This document shows positions 1 through 12,185 of a DNA stretch of 64,000 nt, in pieces. Below the pieces are notes generated by a model. It was not told the origin of the DNA. It saw only the letters and a list, made by a program, of their open reading frames with translations, and did not search any database. The DNA is from Hypomyces perniciosus. Its lineage: Eukaryota; Ascomycota; Sordariomycetes; Hypocreales; Hypocreaceae. The stretch lies in assembly GCA_008477525.1 (NCBI GenBank), contig SPDT01000005.1, positions 4,464,001-4,528,000 of the forward strand. The letters run 5' to 3'. Made by a program: the position numbers and the translations under genes. The stretch's first letter is position 1; each line of letters begins with the position of its first letter.

Positions 1-718
1 GTGGTGTTGACAAGCTTCGTGATGCTGGTTTGGTGCAAGAAAAAAATTCGAGACAGAAAAATCGGTCACGTGCGACGGCGTTTTATCGATAAGCTTTCAA
101 CTGGCTAACCTAAAGACTTTGCAACTGCTTGAATAATCCGTATTAAAATCGTTTTTAAAATAAATGGAAATCTTTTATAAAAAAGAATTGAGATGATTTA
201 CTTCAAAACATTCAGTTCATTCATTAAATTATCTTTCCTCACATCTGTTAGTGCATGGTTCTGATTCCCTCCGTTGTTGAGATACTTTGCCATAATATAA
301 AATTGCGGGCATTGGATAACAACGTCTAAAATTAAGCATAGCATGAAAAATGATAGGTCTGTTGGTTTTTTCTCTCCCCCCTTTGAGAAAGGGGAAAAAC
401 AAAACCAACTTCGAAAATGAGTACCTACAACATCACAGATAAAACGGACAAACATCACTAGCATGCATCACGAGAGCAGATATGAGACTTCTAAATGCTC
501 ACATAGCTTCATTAAAGTTTTTAAAAAAAAGCCCAAAGACAACTTGAGCAATGAAAGAGACCGTGACCGACTTGAATCAAGCCGGGGCAAGACGTTGATC
601 ATAAGAGGCTATCGAAAAGAGTGTGCAGAATGAGATTGAATGGTCACAAAACATGACCAATGTCAACGTCCAATTCCTCCACTTTTCAATCTGAAGAGTT
701 GTTCCAACAACTTCCCCT
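1..718. other. 3' flank of spe2, no gene seen
   Basis: AT-rich sequence downstream of the decarboxylase stop codon. It contains short A/T runs and no reading frame with recognisable protein character. It probably includes the 3' UTR of the minus-strand gene at 719-2293. Confidence 0.5.
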
Positions 719-2293
719 TTACATATCTTCGCCCACTCGGGCCCTCTTGTCACCGACCCATCCCTCGCGCTCGTAGAATCGGAAGACCAAGTCATAATCC
801 TCAAAGTCATGCACAATGCGATCAACACGGCGGTATCCACGGACAGGATCCACAAGTCTCTGGGCAGCCAGGCTCCTGGCTTCATTGTCCCTGACCCCGT
901 AAGGGTTGCCACCCTTGCCCTTGGCCTCAAAAAGGGTAACGCTAAATCGGCCGGGGTTGAAGATGCCAACCACATGCTCGATGATATCGGCGGTGGTGCG
1001 TCCGCTCTGACCGCCCGGCACGTTGGTCTCGAAGGAGGCAAATGAGAAGCCCTCCTCGGGCGTCACATGCACAGTGAAGTAATGCCCAGCCTTGTTCTTA
1101 TCCTCTTCCTGGCCCGACGAGGGTGCAGGAATGACACCGTTGGCCGAGAAGCCGCAAGGGCTAAAGAGATACGCGTCCACTCGGGCCTCGGGATAGACCG
1201 AGGTGGCATACACGTCGGAGAGCCCGCAACTCTCCGATACCACTGTTCCCAAAGCATGACCTTCCGTAGTCAATCCCTCAATCTCATTTGGCTTTTCGTG
1301 CAAGTCAGAGTCACCACAGTTCTCGAAGACATCGACTTCATCAAGTGGAGTAGTAAGTCCATTGTCGCGGGCCTTTTGAGCTTCAGCAGATAGCTTGTCA
1401 CTCGCGACCGCACTCGCGTGTGAAAGGTAAAACTGCTTCGCACTCTCAGGATCGAGGTCGGTCATCAGGATCTCGAGCGTCTCATCGCAGTTGTTGGCCA
1501 CACCCGGACCCATGTAATCCAAGCTAGCTGGAATGGAGAAACTGGCTGGCGCATGCCCGTCAATCTCAGACTCCGGGGTCAAAGGGGGCGTGATGGTCTG
1601 TTTCGGAGACGTAATGTAGAGGTACCAGTGATCCCCGTTCATCTTGCCCACCATATAGGCACTGCCTCCATTGAACGTGTCGTCCAGGTACTTGACCTCC
1701 TGCTTCCAGCTGCGGTGAGGACCGCGCTGCTTGTCGGGGAAGAGGAAGTTCTTGCGGCTATAAAAGACTCGGTACGGGGTTGCAACAGCATGGACGTCCT
1801 TGGCAGACCGAGCATTGTCGAAGGGAAAGCCAGCATGCTCAGCAGCGATATGGAGCAGGCGCTGCAGCCCAAGGAGAAGAGTAGTGGTGCCGCATGTCTT
1901 CAAGATGAGCTTGTGAGGGAAGACAAACATGCTTGACTCGGAAAGGAGGTAGGCGTCGACAGTGTCAGACTCAAGCACAGATAGAATTTTGCAATTGACC
2001 ATATCAAGCATTCCGACCCAAGTCTCGGCAGGCACAGCTTTCAAACCAGCGGGCCTTGCGCTTGAAGGCAGAGCACTGGCGCTTGGCGCAAACCAGACTT
2101 CAAGCAGCTTCTCAGGGCCTATCTGCTGTTAGAGAGTGGCCTAAGAAGAGAAGGCTTGGATTTCAGGGGAAGACAAACCTTCAAAGGCATTGGTCGAGTC
2201 GAGGTCAACGGCGACATCATGATTGATAGTCAGATGGGGCGTTGCCGACGCCGGAGAGAAGGTGTAGTTATTGGGGACCGAAAGGTTGACCAT
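719..2293 (-). CDS. spe2: S-adenosylmethionine decarboxylase proenzyme
   Basis: Decarboxylates S-adenosylmethionine to supply aminopropyl groups for spermidine synthesis in the cytosol. Two exons, 2293-2179 and 2118-719, are joined by a 60-bp GT-AG intron and give about 504 residues. The join restores the family motif FEGPEKLLEVWF. The self-cleavage site YLLSESSMFV is present; in this family the chain is cut between Glu and Ser (here about residues 99/100) and the Ser becomes the pyruvoyl cofactor. The C-terminal half contains the conserved stretch HYFTVHVTPEEGFSFASFE. The first in-frame ATG, giving MVNLSVPNNYTFSP, was taken as the start. The long upstream leader may contain an intron and small upstream frames (see the next entry), and polyamine feedback on this enzyme is common in eukaryotes. 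The length suits fungal Spe2. Confidence 0.95.
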
Positions 2294-3752
2294 TGTCGTC
2301 AATTTGTCACTGCCGGAGCTTGTCTGGTCGGCGTGTGAATGCGAAGAACGAGGAGGCCCGGGGAGTTCACGTGTGCCTCGCTATTCTCGTCCGACGAGTT
2401 CCGCGGAGCACTAGCTGCCACTCAAACAGACTATGCGGCGTCTGCTTGAGAGAGTAGGCCCACAGGAATGTGGTGAGTCTCAAGATGCTGGCGGAGCCAG
2501 CAGCAATGAGTGGTATATGGAGATTGCCTAACGTCTCTCAAGAGGACGTTATGGAGGCCGGGAGCGAAGAGGGAAGAAAAGGTGCACTCGCGACGGAATG
2601 TTGTGCGGCTGCTGGTAGTCCGATCCCTGTGGGAGAGTATCGGATCGCTTGTTCGGGGCAAGACGAGTTCGGCTGGAAGTGTCACTGGTGGTTATGAGGG
2701 GGTGCTATCGGGGCCTGAGAACGACCATGATTAGCATTGAAGATCACATAGCACAGGTCAGTCCGTTAGGGAAGAGGAGAGGCATCAACATACTTGGAAG
2801 GTCGAGAAAAGAGGAAGCGCAGTAGATCAGTCGATCGCATAGAAGGCCAGAAGCAGTACCAAAGCGGAGTCGGTCAGGCCGCGAGAGAGGCGGCTGATTC
2901 GGGTGTCTTTTGAGGACAGCGAAGCGGTCAGTTACTCATATCCAGTTTTGAGCTGCTAGAGGAGGAGAGCTGTAGAGAGCTTGAGCTTCCTGTCGGGAGA
3001 AAGCGGTCGTGTGACGAGGATCTCTGGGAGGACTTGTGTTTTTCCCCGGGGGGACGCCGAATCGATAAGGGCTTCGCTAGTGGGTTACAGTGGTGAGGGA
3101 GAGCGGAATTGCAGTGTCTTCACCAAAATTGTTGAGCGGCGGTTCAGTCTCTGGGGGGGACCTTTGCAGGAGTGAGGTTAAGAATTCTTGTGTGACAATG
3201 GATTTTGTAGGAGGTTGTTTGTGTGCAGCGATAAGACAACCCAATCAGCTTGAGGCGACAGGAGCCCAAAGGTCTCCAGAAGGGGGGTAAATTTTTTTCA
3301 GTGGAAAACTGGTGGGCAGTGACGCATTATAGTGGAGTGGCCCAAAAATAATGCTACAGTGGCATTGGGGGGTAAAGTAAAAAAAGGGTTCTGGAAATGA
3401 TGACTCTTTATCGTCATCCTCCATTTTTCTTTGTATGCGTCTCTATTCTGTGACAGCAGCAGCACTGTTCCTTGCACGGAGAGAGTACATAGTACTTTGT
3501 GTATGTACGAAGTATTCCAGGGACAATCCAGAGGCCCTCTAATCGCATCGCGCTCGTGGCACGCAAAGAATGAATGGACGGATTATTCCGTATCACTGGC
3601 TGTAGTGATATGTCCCGGGCATTGGATAAATGAAGCCCTCGTCTCGGGAACTACCGGTGGGGGTTTCTGATATGCCTCGTATGCACGCCAACATGCACGC
3701 CAACATACACGTCACAAACACACCGAGTAGGTATTTGAGTACCAATGCAACA
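2294..3752. promoter_or_regulatory. spe2 leader/promoter with candidate 5'-UTR intron and uORFs
   Basis: No protein gene is visible. On the minus strand a good intron candidate runs 2793-2715: donor GTATGT, branch-like GCTAATC, acceptor TTCTCAG. It contains two short ATG frames, 2791-2744 (15 codons plus stop, whose last sense codon and stop also read as ATG-TGA) and 2737-2705 (10 codons plus stop). If the intron is spliced the uORFs are removed; if retained they precede the spe2 start by about 450 nt. The stretch nearest 3753 is the 3' flank of CFD1. One TACGAAGTA word lies near 3506. Confidence 0.35.
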
Positions 3753-4735
3753 TCATGTTGCCTCTATCCTGGCCACATTCTCACCGAGCTGCCTTGTGAT
3801 ACCCGCGAATATGTGAAAGAGAGAGCAGTCCTTGTACTTGTCCACCAGTGTCCCCTCAGTATCAACGCTGTTGGCGGGTGATGACGATGACGATGACGAT
3901 ATATCTTGCCCGTTAATTTCTGTCCCTACAGGGTAGTGCGGGCGTCGCCCCTCTTCGATCAAGGTGATGAACTGGGCATCGATTGGGACAGAGCCGAGGA
4001 ACGGAACCTTGAACTCGCTAGCCATCGACTTCCCGCCACCAGACCCGAAGATATCAGTGCACTCAGAGCAATGTGGGCAAACGAAGCCGCTCATGTTCTC
4101 AACTACTCCAAGCACGCGGATGCCAGTCTTCACGCAGAAGTTCAGTTCTTTGCGCACGTCCGCCGTGGCCACAGCCTGCGGCGTTGTAACGACCACTGCT
4201 CCGGCAACCTGGCCTGGGCGAGCGTCCCTTTGCAGCGTCTCAGCAAGTGAAATATGCTCGTCGCTCGTTCCCGGTGGTGTATCAATAAGGAGGTAGTCTG
4301 TCTCGTCCCATAAAACGTCCTTCAGGAACTGTCGGATCATGGCCGTCTTCTTGGGGCCCCTCCAAACGACCGCGTCCCCTCTTCTGGGCAGCAGGAACCC
4401 TAGGCTCATTGCATGTAGACTGCCAAGCCCTTTATCCGGATCCGCATCGTGAACCGGGACTGGCGCCCACCCTCCGGGAATCTGTGTAACCTTGGAGGCC
4501 TCAATGGACAGCATGCGCGGGATCGAGGGGCCGGTCAAGTCGACGTCGAGGATGCCAACCGAATGGCCCGATAGCGTCAGAGACAAGGCGAGCTGTGTCG
4601 TGACAGATGACTTTCCAACACCGCCTTTGCCAGAAAGAACCTGTATATCCCATCAGCTACACTCTCGGAAGTGATGGTGTGGACGTAGAGAGCGCCGCAT
4701 ACCAGCACTACGTGCTTGACCTTTTCCAGGCCCAT
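3753..4735 (-). CDS. cfd1: Cytosolic Fe-S cluster assembly factor CFD1 (NUBP2 type)
   Basis: P-loop scaffold protein that with Nbp35 assembles 4Fe-4S clusters for cytosolic and nuclear proteins. Exon 1 is only 33 bp (4735-4703, [11 protein letters not shown]) and is joined through a 62-bp intron to exon 2 (4640-3753), giving about 306 residues. Visible features are the Mrp/NBP35 P-loop [11 protein letters not shown] at residues 12-22, the segment [10 protein letters not shown], and the C-terminal CPHCSEC, whose CXXC cysteines bridge the cluster between two subunits in this family. A run of seven serines near the C-terminus is encoded by a small trinucleotide repeat at about 3878-3905 and lies outside the catalytic core. 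The ATG of the 33-bp exon is favoured because it supplies the missing start of the P-loop domain. Confidence 0.93.
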
Positions 4736-5291
4736 TGCGACGCGTTTGCTGAGTGCGCGGACTGTGCAACCACCAAGCTGCTCTTACGAACAAGCGATCG
4801 CAAGAGTCAAATATATCGATTGCTCTCTTCTTCCAGGGCAAAGAGACAGTCTTGAACTGATTTGTAAGGATGATGCGCCAAAACTCCAGCAAAGGGCTGT
4901 TGATTAGAAAGCGTCACTTAGCAGTGGAATCGCCGATAAACGGCCCTTGCCGATAAGCGCCACCAAAAAATTGCCCCTCATTAATGCCCCTCCATACGAA
5001 GTAGTCACTGCGAGTTGAGATCATATCAATATGTACTTCGTAGTTCGTACACTTGGAATAGATACTGGTGATCTTCTCTATTCTTCTGTCTCTTAGAGAG
5101 ACCATCATTAATCATTAATTCATTATAGCTTGTGCTCGGTATATCCCACGCTGTCAGACCCTTGAGTAATTCGTACCCTTACCACCAAAAACTCCAACCC
5201 GGACGCTGATAAAGAACCCAAGCGTCGCTTCCTTGAACGCCTACCCTAACCCTTCCCCTGACAAAGGAGACCATTTCACACACTATTATTC
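4736..5291. other. Intergenic spacer, no gene seen
   Basis: Promoter side of CFD1 and 3' flank of the membrane-protein gene. It holds one TACGAAGTA (near 4995) and one TACTTCGTA (near 5034), members of the dispersed spacer motif. Confidence 0.5.
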
Positions 5292-6319
5292 CTAAGGGCC
5301 TTGTGAAGGTTGTTCCCTTTGTTGTAATTTCGGGTTCGGTGATCCATCTTCCTGTTCCTGTTCCTGTCCGGATGCTGATATGAAGCGGATCACGTCTTTT
5401 CGATATGCGACAATGGGTCTGTCGCCGTCAAAATACCCCAGGACCTCGCAATTCGCTTCCAAATCGCTGGGGATCGCATCGTTGAAGCGGATGATCGGAC
5501 CGCCCTCCACGGTAAAGCCAATGAATTCACCATGAATCGAGCCGTCGTCATCGGGGCCTCGTATCGTGGTTCTGATGGCGGTTAGTATGGGTGGTGAAGG
5601 GATGGGAAAGGCCAACTTACACGTCACTCATGGTGGTGTCAATGTTCTCTCCTTCGTTGGATTTGCGCGCCTGCTTGACCCTCTTCTTTACAGAGCCGTG
5701 GATCCAATGCAGGATTCCAGTGATGACCAGCACGGGTGTTCCCAGCGCAAGTCCCCATGGCCTAGGTTAACGGTTAGAAACAGTCCAGGGTCTCTGTGCA
5801 AACTGCTAGAACACTTACGGGTGTTTTCGGTTCTTCAGAGTGTGTCCAAAAGAGAGGATGATGCCCATCATTGCAATCAGGGATCCAACCTGCACCATGG
5901 TCCATGTAGCCCAGTACAGCATCATCAAGTTTTCGCCATCGCAAAACTCTAGGGCCAGGAGCGCGTATGCTTGCATGATAACTAAGACGGTGGACACCAA
6001 CACACATACACCGCACACCAGAACGAACTTCCGCAAGATCCTTACACGTTTCTGGGAGTCAGGGCCGTATCGATCAAGGGCGGCAAGACCTCTACGAACA
6101 CAAGCATATCAGTATATGCACTACATAAAGACAAGCTGGATAAGAATAGTGGAGATGAATGGCTTACTTTATGTATGCCCATGAACCAACGAAGAGGACG
6201 ACCAAGTTGAGACCGAACAGGAACCAGTAGATGATCATGAAATGTGGCCGGTCCAGACCAGCCGCAAACTGGGCATACTTCTTGCAGAGGTCGTCGTCTT
6301 TCTGGAATGCTGCAGTCAT
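5292..6319 (-). CDS. Four-helix membrane protein of unknown function
   Basis: Four exons (6319-6168, 6091-5819, 5761-5621, 5571-5292) with consistent phases give about 281 residues. The first ATG after an upstream untranslated stretch gives MTAAFQKDDDLCKKYAQ. Hydrophobic segments lie at roughly residues 27-48, 70-93, 105-126 and 144-158. They are followed by a basic stretch (KKRVKQARK) and a polar C-terminal tail of about 110 residues that ends in a Gln/Glu-rich segment. No signal peptide and no catalytic motif was recognised. I do not recognise the family; a Pezizomycotina-restricted integral membrane protein is the likeliest reading. The splice sites are good: donor GTAAGC for intron 1 and branch CTAAC before exon 4. 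Confidence 0.75.
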
Positions 6320-8794
6320 GACTGTTGCTCCCCTGACGTGGAACAGGGGAAGAGCGGGGGGGATAGAGAGAGAGCCTTGGATCTTCACGATATCTCTGAA
6401 TCGTACGATCGATAGCGATAGCTCGAACGGAGAAAGGTTCCTGGGGAGGGTTGGAGGAGGTGGAGGCGTCGGTTGATAGAGCCGGGATAAATAGGAGACT
6501 ATTGGTATATCGGATTCTTCAAATGGCTGGCTTTTAGAACATCTCCGGTCACGCATACGCCACCACTTTGGTCTGCAGTCTTGGAATTCATCATAAGGAG
6601 ACATCTAAGCTATAAGAATGAGAGTGATGCGCAAACAAACCGCAACAGGGAGAATCCCAACTTTCACCGCCAAGAACTGCGCCGCCGCGGATTCCATCCT
6701 TGCAGCGATTTACGACCTGCCCAGGCAAACTTCCGAGACAGCGATATTGGGAGTCCAGAGAACAGAGCCATATGATTGGGGGCGATAGGGAGTCATGGTG
6801 GACAGGCCGATGAGTGATCTGTCGCCTGTCCGTGGGACAAACCGGGAGCCCGGACCCCTGCATCCCCGGACGGTGGCAATGAAGGAGCCATGCAAAAAGG
6901 GCCAACAATGGGATTCACCGGACACAGCGCTGCAGCAAACAAGGCTCGTATGTAGTACGGAAATAGAAGTGAAACGAGACACAGCTATCAGAGTCCCAGG
7001 TTGGGTTCCACGGCCCCGGGAAGAGATGCATTGACGCGCGAATGAGGAGAGACACTCTGGCAGATATGGGGGGTCACGATATCCGTTTGGGAGCCAAGCC
7101 TGAGTGAGAGCCTTTCAGTCATACTACGAGTAGATCTGATATTCACAGCATGTACGGAGTACCGACAGTCCTCTATTGTGGATCTCGGTACTTCGAACTT
7201 CGGCATCACTTTCTTGGCCCCAAGATAAGAAAGCTTTGACCGCTGCTTCGCCTGTCAGGAGGCTGAGCTAGAGGCCTTGTCCTCCAATCCGTCCTCAGCT
7301 TGTGCCTTGCCAAGCGCCTTCGTGTCATAAGAGGGAACCGGTGAATCCCGGTGGGCCATGATAGTAGTCAGGCAAGCTCGGAATATGAATGACAGGAACG
7401 AGATGCTGGAGAGTTGGGAGAGAGGCAGAGCGGCAGAGCGGCAGATGGCCTTGAAAGGAAGTCACCCGTTGTTGAATGAGTAATGAGGAGTGACCACGTC
7501 TTTCATCCGTTGGCAAGGCGACCGCTCTGATTGGACTCAGTTCAAGACATGCGATGAGTTATCTGATCCAACATGGGCAAAAGTTTCCAAATTTAACGCA
7601 GCCCGATGGATGATCAATGCCCAACTCCGAGCGCCACGCCGTGTGGCTTCGATCGTCGTAGTCAGAGCCTGGCATTAAGATCACGAGTTTTGTTCGTAAT
7701 GTCGAGATCCCCAGTTCGAATAACCCAGTTGGGCCTTTCTGCTCGCATGTTGGCCTCAGAGTGAGACATTCCCCACTATGATTCATGAGACATTGGACTG
7801 CGTACTGCGTACAGGGGCTGATGATGACACCTGAAAGACTCAGCCACTGCCGAAGAATTCACGGCTCCCGCTGCCTCGTGGAGGTAATGGCCCGGAGATG
7901 GAGATGTTGCTGAGGTCAAAACGCCGAACCTGTGAAGCCGTTGGTGCTAAACGAATTACAAACCCAAGTTTGACAGCCCAAGAGCACAGACTCGGCTAGA
8001 AGTGAATCCGTTTCATGCCAAGATTAGTAGCGAGGCCAAGCCACCGATCGACGGGCTCTTCCTTGGCAAATAAGAAGTGTTCAACTATCTGTGGAACGTG
8101 TTGTTTCTTTTTGAGCAGTGGCCCATATGCCAATGTCCATCAGTGCTCATCCAGACAAGAAAATGCCAGCATCTTGGTTCTTATCGTTCAGAGTTCAGGG
8201 TGATAGAAGCGGTCAGACCATCATGGTGTGTGTATTACCATTTTGTCTCTCTATTTGACGTCATGTATGTAGTATTGCGCAGATGTTTGGTGTCATGTAG
8301 AGTATATGTTTGCGTTGAATGTGTAAGTGGTGCTTGCCGGCTAGATCGAAGGTTAAGGAGCAGCCGCCCCCTGAATGTTTATTTGCACATCAGAATCTCC
8401 GAGCCCAAGCTCTTGGATCTTTCACCTGCTTCGTATTCGGGACACATCGCAACTTTCGCCCAAGAATGCTCTTCTCACTGGGATATCACTACTTTAAGCT
8501 CATCGGAACCCAACGTCCTTGGCGTTATTAAAGTTCTCCCGTCGTCTGCCGGCAGCCCGGGACCTAGTGGTAACCCATGACCCAATGATCGACTAGTTCT
8601 ATGCCACCAATGCTAATGCTGAGCACATTGCCAAGTAGGCTAGGCTTCGTTGGCGCATTATCTCATTCCGGTTAGAAGTAAGGAGTATAATGAAGGCTTG
8701 GGCTAGAATATTTGTTCTTTTAGTTCTATATACCCATGTTGGCTAGTGACCAGTAGACGAACCATTCCTCACAGACTCTTGGCTGCGCCAAGTG
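6320..8794. other. 2.5-kb spacer without a supported gene
   Basis: Several open frames exist on both strands, the longest at 8077-8580 plus, but none shows recognisable domain content or splice structure. One TACGGAGTA lies near 7153. The stretch probably holds the promoter of the membrane protein and the 3' flank of the permease gene. Confidence 0.4.
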
Positions 8795-11062
8795 TCAATT
8801 CTTCACTGCCACAGCGTCACCATTCTCCGAGTTACTACCATGAGTCTCGTCAGGTGTCCTGTCGCCTGACACCTTAATGCGACCGCTGGCGTCATGGGTT
8901 CTATCCCACTCTTCTAGCTCTGCAAGTGGTACCTTGACCAACTGGTGAGTGAGGGATCCGTCGTCCAAGACCAAGATCCCCTGTCTTATCTTGTAACCAC
9001 GGATATATGGAAGGGCAAAGATCCAAATCCAGTAATAGAAACCGCAGGCCAAAATACTAATCACTGTTAGTTTCGCGACCTTTACAAGAACAAAGTGACC
9101 CGGAAGAAAAGAAGTTACTCACAGGCCGATCGAGGTGACAATGTACGTGGCGTACCAGAAGCTGACATCGCCAGCAAAAGGACCACCAGCTGGGGGATAC
9201 CATGGCATGACAAGGAGGTAAACATTCTTGAGAATGCTGAAATAGATCGCAATATCCCAGGCCTGGAACGCGGGTCTCGGTAAGGCCAGAGCCTTGCGTT
9301 TGTGTCGTACAATGAGGAGCCCAATACTCATGAGAAGGTCAAAGAAGGAGGCAGGATAGATACGGAGATCGCTAACTATAGGATAGTCAGTCAGGAGTCG
9401 GTATCCTAATGCACCAGTAAATGCTTACCAAAGTTGAACGCATCACCCGCAGGCGGCGCAAGGATCATAACGAGTGTAATGCCGTACTTGAACAAATATG
9501 GCCCCAAAGCTGTGCCGAATGGCCAAGTTGATACCCAGAACTTGGTGAAAGGAAGGACGCCCTGTCTGTTGAATTGTGTCAGTCATAAGGACTGTGATCT
9601 GTGATCTTTGTAACACCATTTAGAACTTACCGTCCGCATTCACGTATAATGCGTGAGGCTCCCAGCAGAACGGCCACCAAGTTGCCAAACGCGCTGAGGG
9701 CAATGAGGAAGTTCAGGCCCTTGACCGCCCCGCTAGATCCAAACACATTGGTGAAGAACAATGTCGCAACGGTTTGCTTGCTTTTGATGATGTCTGCCTT
9801 GGGGACTGCATGCTATACGTTAGCCATCATGAACTCGACAAAACATCAGGATCCTTACCAGCGGAGTAAAAGGCAACAATAGTTAAAATGTAGAGGATGC
9901 TGACAGAGACCAATGCAATGAATCCATTGCGACGAATCTGCTTGACGGGATTCTGCGAGTAATATGATGTCAGGACATGAGTCAAAAATGGAAGGTTCGT
10001 CGGTTTCTTTTACACCAACCTTTACTTCATTGGCAACGTTGAAGGCGTTTTCGTATCCAGCGTAGGCAAATATAATCTTGTACAACGCATTGGTAAGACC
10101 ATATGCAGTAGGATTTCCCTCAAAGGAGTTCTGGAAGTTGGCAGTCGGATTCTGAACTTTGGTGCCCCCTCCAAGCACAACAAACCCAGTGATGGAGATG
10201 AAAAGGAGTGTAGCGAGTTTCACAATGCCAATACCATTAGCGAAGTAGTAAGAGAAGCGGTTATGCAGGGCAACAACTAAAGTCAAATGGTTAGTCCATC
10301 AAGGCGCTTTAGACCTGGTGACGATGCATCAAACATACGAAGCACAGCAAGTGTGTAGCTTGCAATGGCGACTCCTTTGATCTGCCAATCGGTAGGCGTG
10401 TAATCGGTCATTTTAAAAATGTATTGGGCGAGAACTATCAACAGTTACTGTTTAGTGCGGTACTTGTTCAATTCATGGATACGAGACTTACCATATGTAT
10501 TTGCGCTGCTGTATGACAGAACGACTGTCTGGAAGGCGAACGCAGTTGAGAACAACCATCGAGGGCGAGGAAAGGCTTGTTCCAGATACACGACCTCAGC
10601 GCCGGACCGGCTGGGGAAAAATGCAGTAAACTCCAGATATACCGCGAAAGCAGTGATTGACGTAACGAATCCAAGAGCCCACCATATCAAGCTCAAGCCA
10701 ATGCTACCAGCGCCAGCAAGAATGGTTGAAGCTACACTCCTGTCAATATCTCTATAGAGGTGTGTTGAATACGAGGAGAATTACTCACGGGTCGAGAAAA
10801 TACCAGTTCCAACCATCTTGCTGATATTGAGAAAGAGGATGGTCAACGGTCCAACCTCGTATCCCAGAGGGTTCACTTCCTCCACAGGGGCACCGGCTGC
10901 ATCCTGATATGAAGTCTCCTTGATGTTCCCAGCTTTGCCAGCAACATAGTAAACATCACCGGCAACGAGCTCAGAGGGGTCACTGTCAGATCCACGCTCC
11001 TCAACCTCGGCCGCCTGGGATTCCTCCCGGCTGCTGAATGGGCGCCGCCGCCAAAATGTCAT
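8795..11062 (-). CDS. mup1: High-affinity methionine permease, Mup1 family
   Basis: Amino-acid permease of the APC/LAT superfamily, expected to import methionine across the plasma membrane. Nine exons were built with matching phases: 11062-10789, 10731-10492, 10434-10339, 10276-10020, 9952-9859, 9805-9631, 9565-9429, 9375-9123 and 9056-8795. They give about 595 residues, normal for the family. A polar N-terminus is followed by the signature GPLTILFLNISKMVGTGIF and the join FSTPSTILAGAGSIG in helix 1. IFAYAGYENAFNVANEVK lies mid-protein. The remaining exons are mainly hydrophobic and consistent with about twelve helices. The cytosolic tail is acidic and polar, with several Lys residues available for the ubiquitin-driven turnover known for Mup1. 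Methionine specificity is inferred from family resemblance only. Confidence 0.9.
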
Positions 11063-12185
11063 TGTCGGTATTATGTGCGGTGTATATGGGAGGGAGAAAT
11101 TGAAGGGTGAAGACTGTCTCAGGTTTCGTTCAACGTTCAATCTGATGCCTGGAATTGATTGGGTGGAACGGAGTGCAAACGGCACTTAAACCGAGCGACC
11201 ACTCAGCTATTGACTTCTTTGTGAATGAGACGCCCAAATGCTGAGGGAATGGGATCCTTTTTACGCCCTCTGACTGCTCCCTGTCGGTAATTGATAAGAC
11301 ATATTGAAATGTGTGCTTGACAATCATGAACAGCCTAACCGAGTACAGATTGACGCACCTCTCCAGAGCCAAGACGAATAACTCCGGAGATATATTCATT
11401 ACGGCAATCCAATATATTGCGACGAGACATGGCTCGAATAACGCAATTTTTGTAATTGTATGGGCATTTACGGAGTATCTACGAAGTATGTATCGCAAAG
11501 CGGAGAAGATTGCCATGTTGCAATGGTTGCATGCATGTTGTGCTGGATACGATGTTCCATCACCCATGTCTCACCATTATCACCGCACAATCTGGCAGAA
11601 ACGTGGGGTAGAGTATTGGGTCAGGATACGAAGTAGAGGTATTGGCAATGCTATAGGAATTTGTAAGATGTGAATAAAGGTGATAAGCCAGAATTGCCGG
11701 GGTGAAGGAAGCACACGTTTTCGTGGGATCTCTATCAAGACCATGTCGTCATATTCGCCATTGTGATGTGATGGGGATTCCTAACCTATTCTAGCATCCT
11801 CACTCGTCGGTCATATGTCTTTTGCATACTTCGTACTACATCTACACATACAAGCTCCACTAATTAAGCTAAATTACCTCCAGATGGGAGGACTCGGGAA
11901 TTATACAGGCCTAGAACTGCATCAAGATGCGGAGGTTGCCCGTGCCTAGCAACCTAGCCATCCGGCCTTATTTGAACATCCAAGAGATGGATCGGCTGGA
12001 ACGGTTTTCGGCGAGACCGACGACATGGCATAGCTTTTTACAAGGATAATTGTCCGATTTATGTTGAAACGGGTGTTTTAGGGTGCTTGTTCAACTCATC
12101 GTCATTTGTGCCAGTATATGCGTCTGCCAATCTAGACAGGCATCATGATGGAGCAACACCATCAGACATCCTTATTCCTCCCATT
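11063..12185. other. Spacer upstream of the permease
   Basis: No supported gene. It contains TACGGAGTA/TACGAAGTA words near 11469, 11480, 11627 and 11827, one of the denser groups in the window. Confidence 0.45.

Noticed and set aside
8077..8580. 167-codon open frame, plus strand
   Set aside because: No domain, odd composition, no splice or promoter context.
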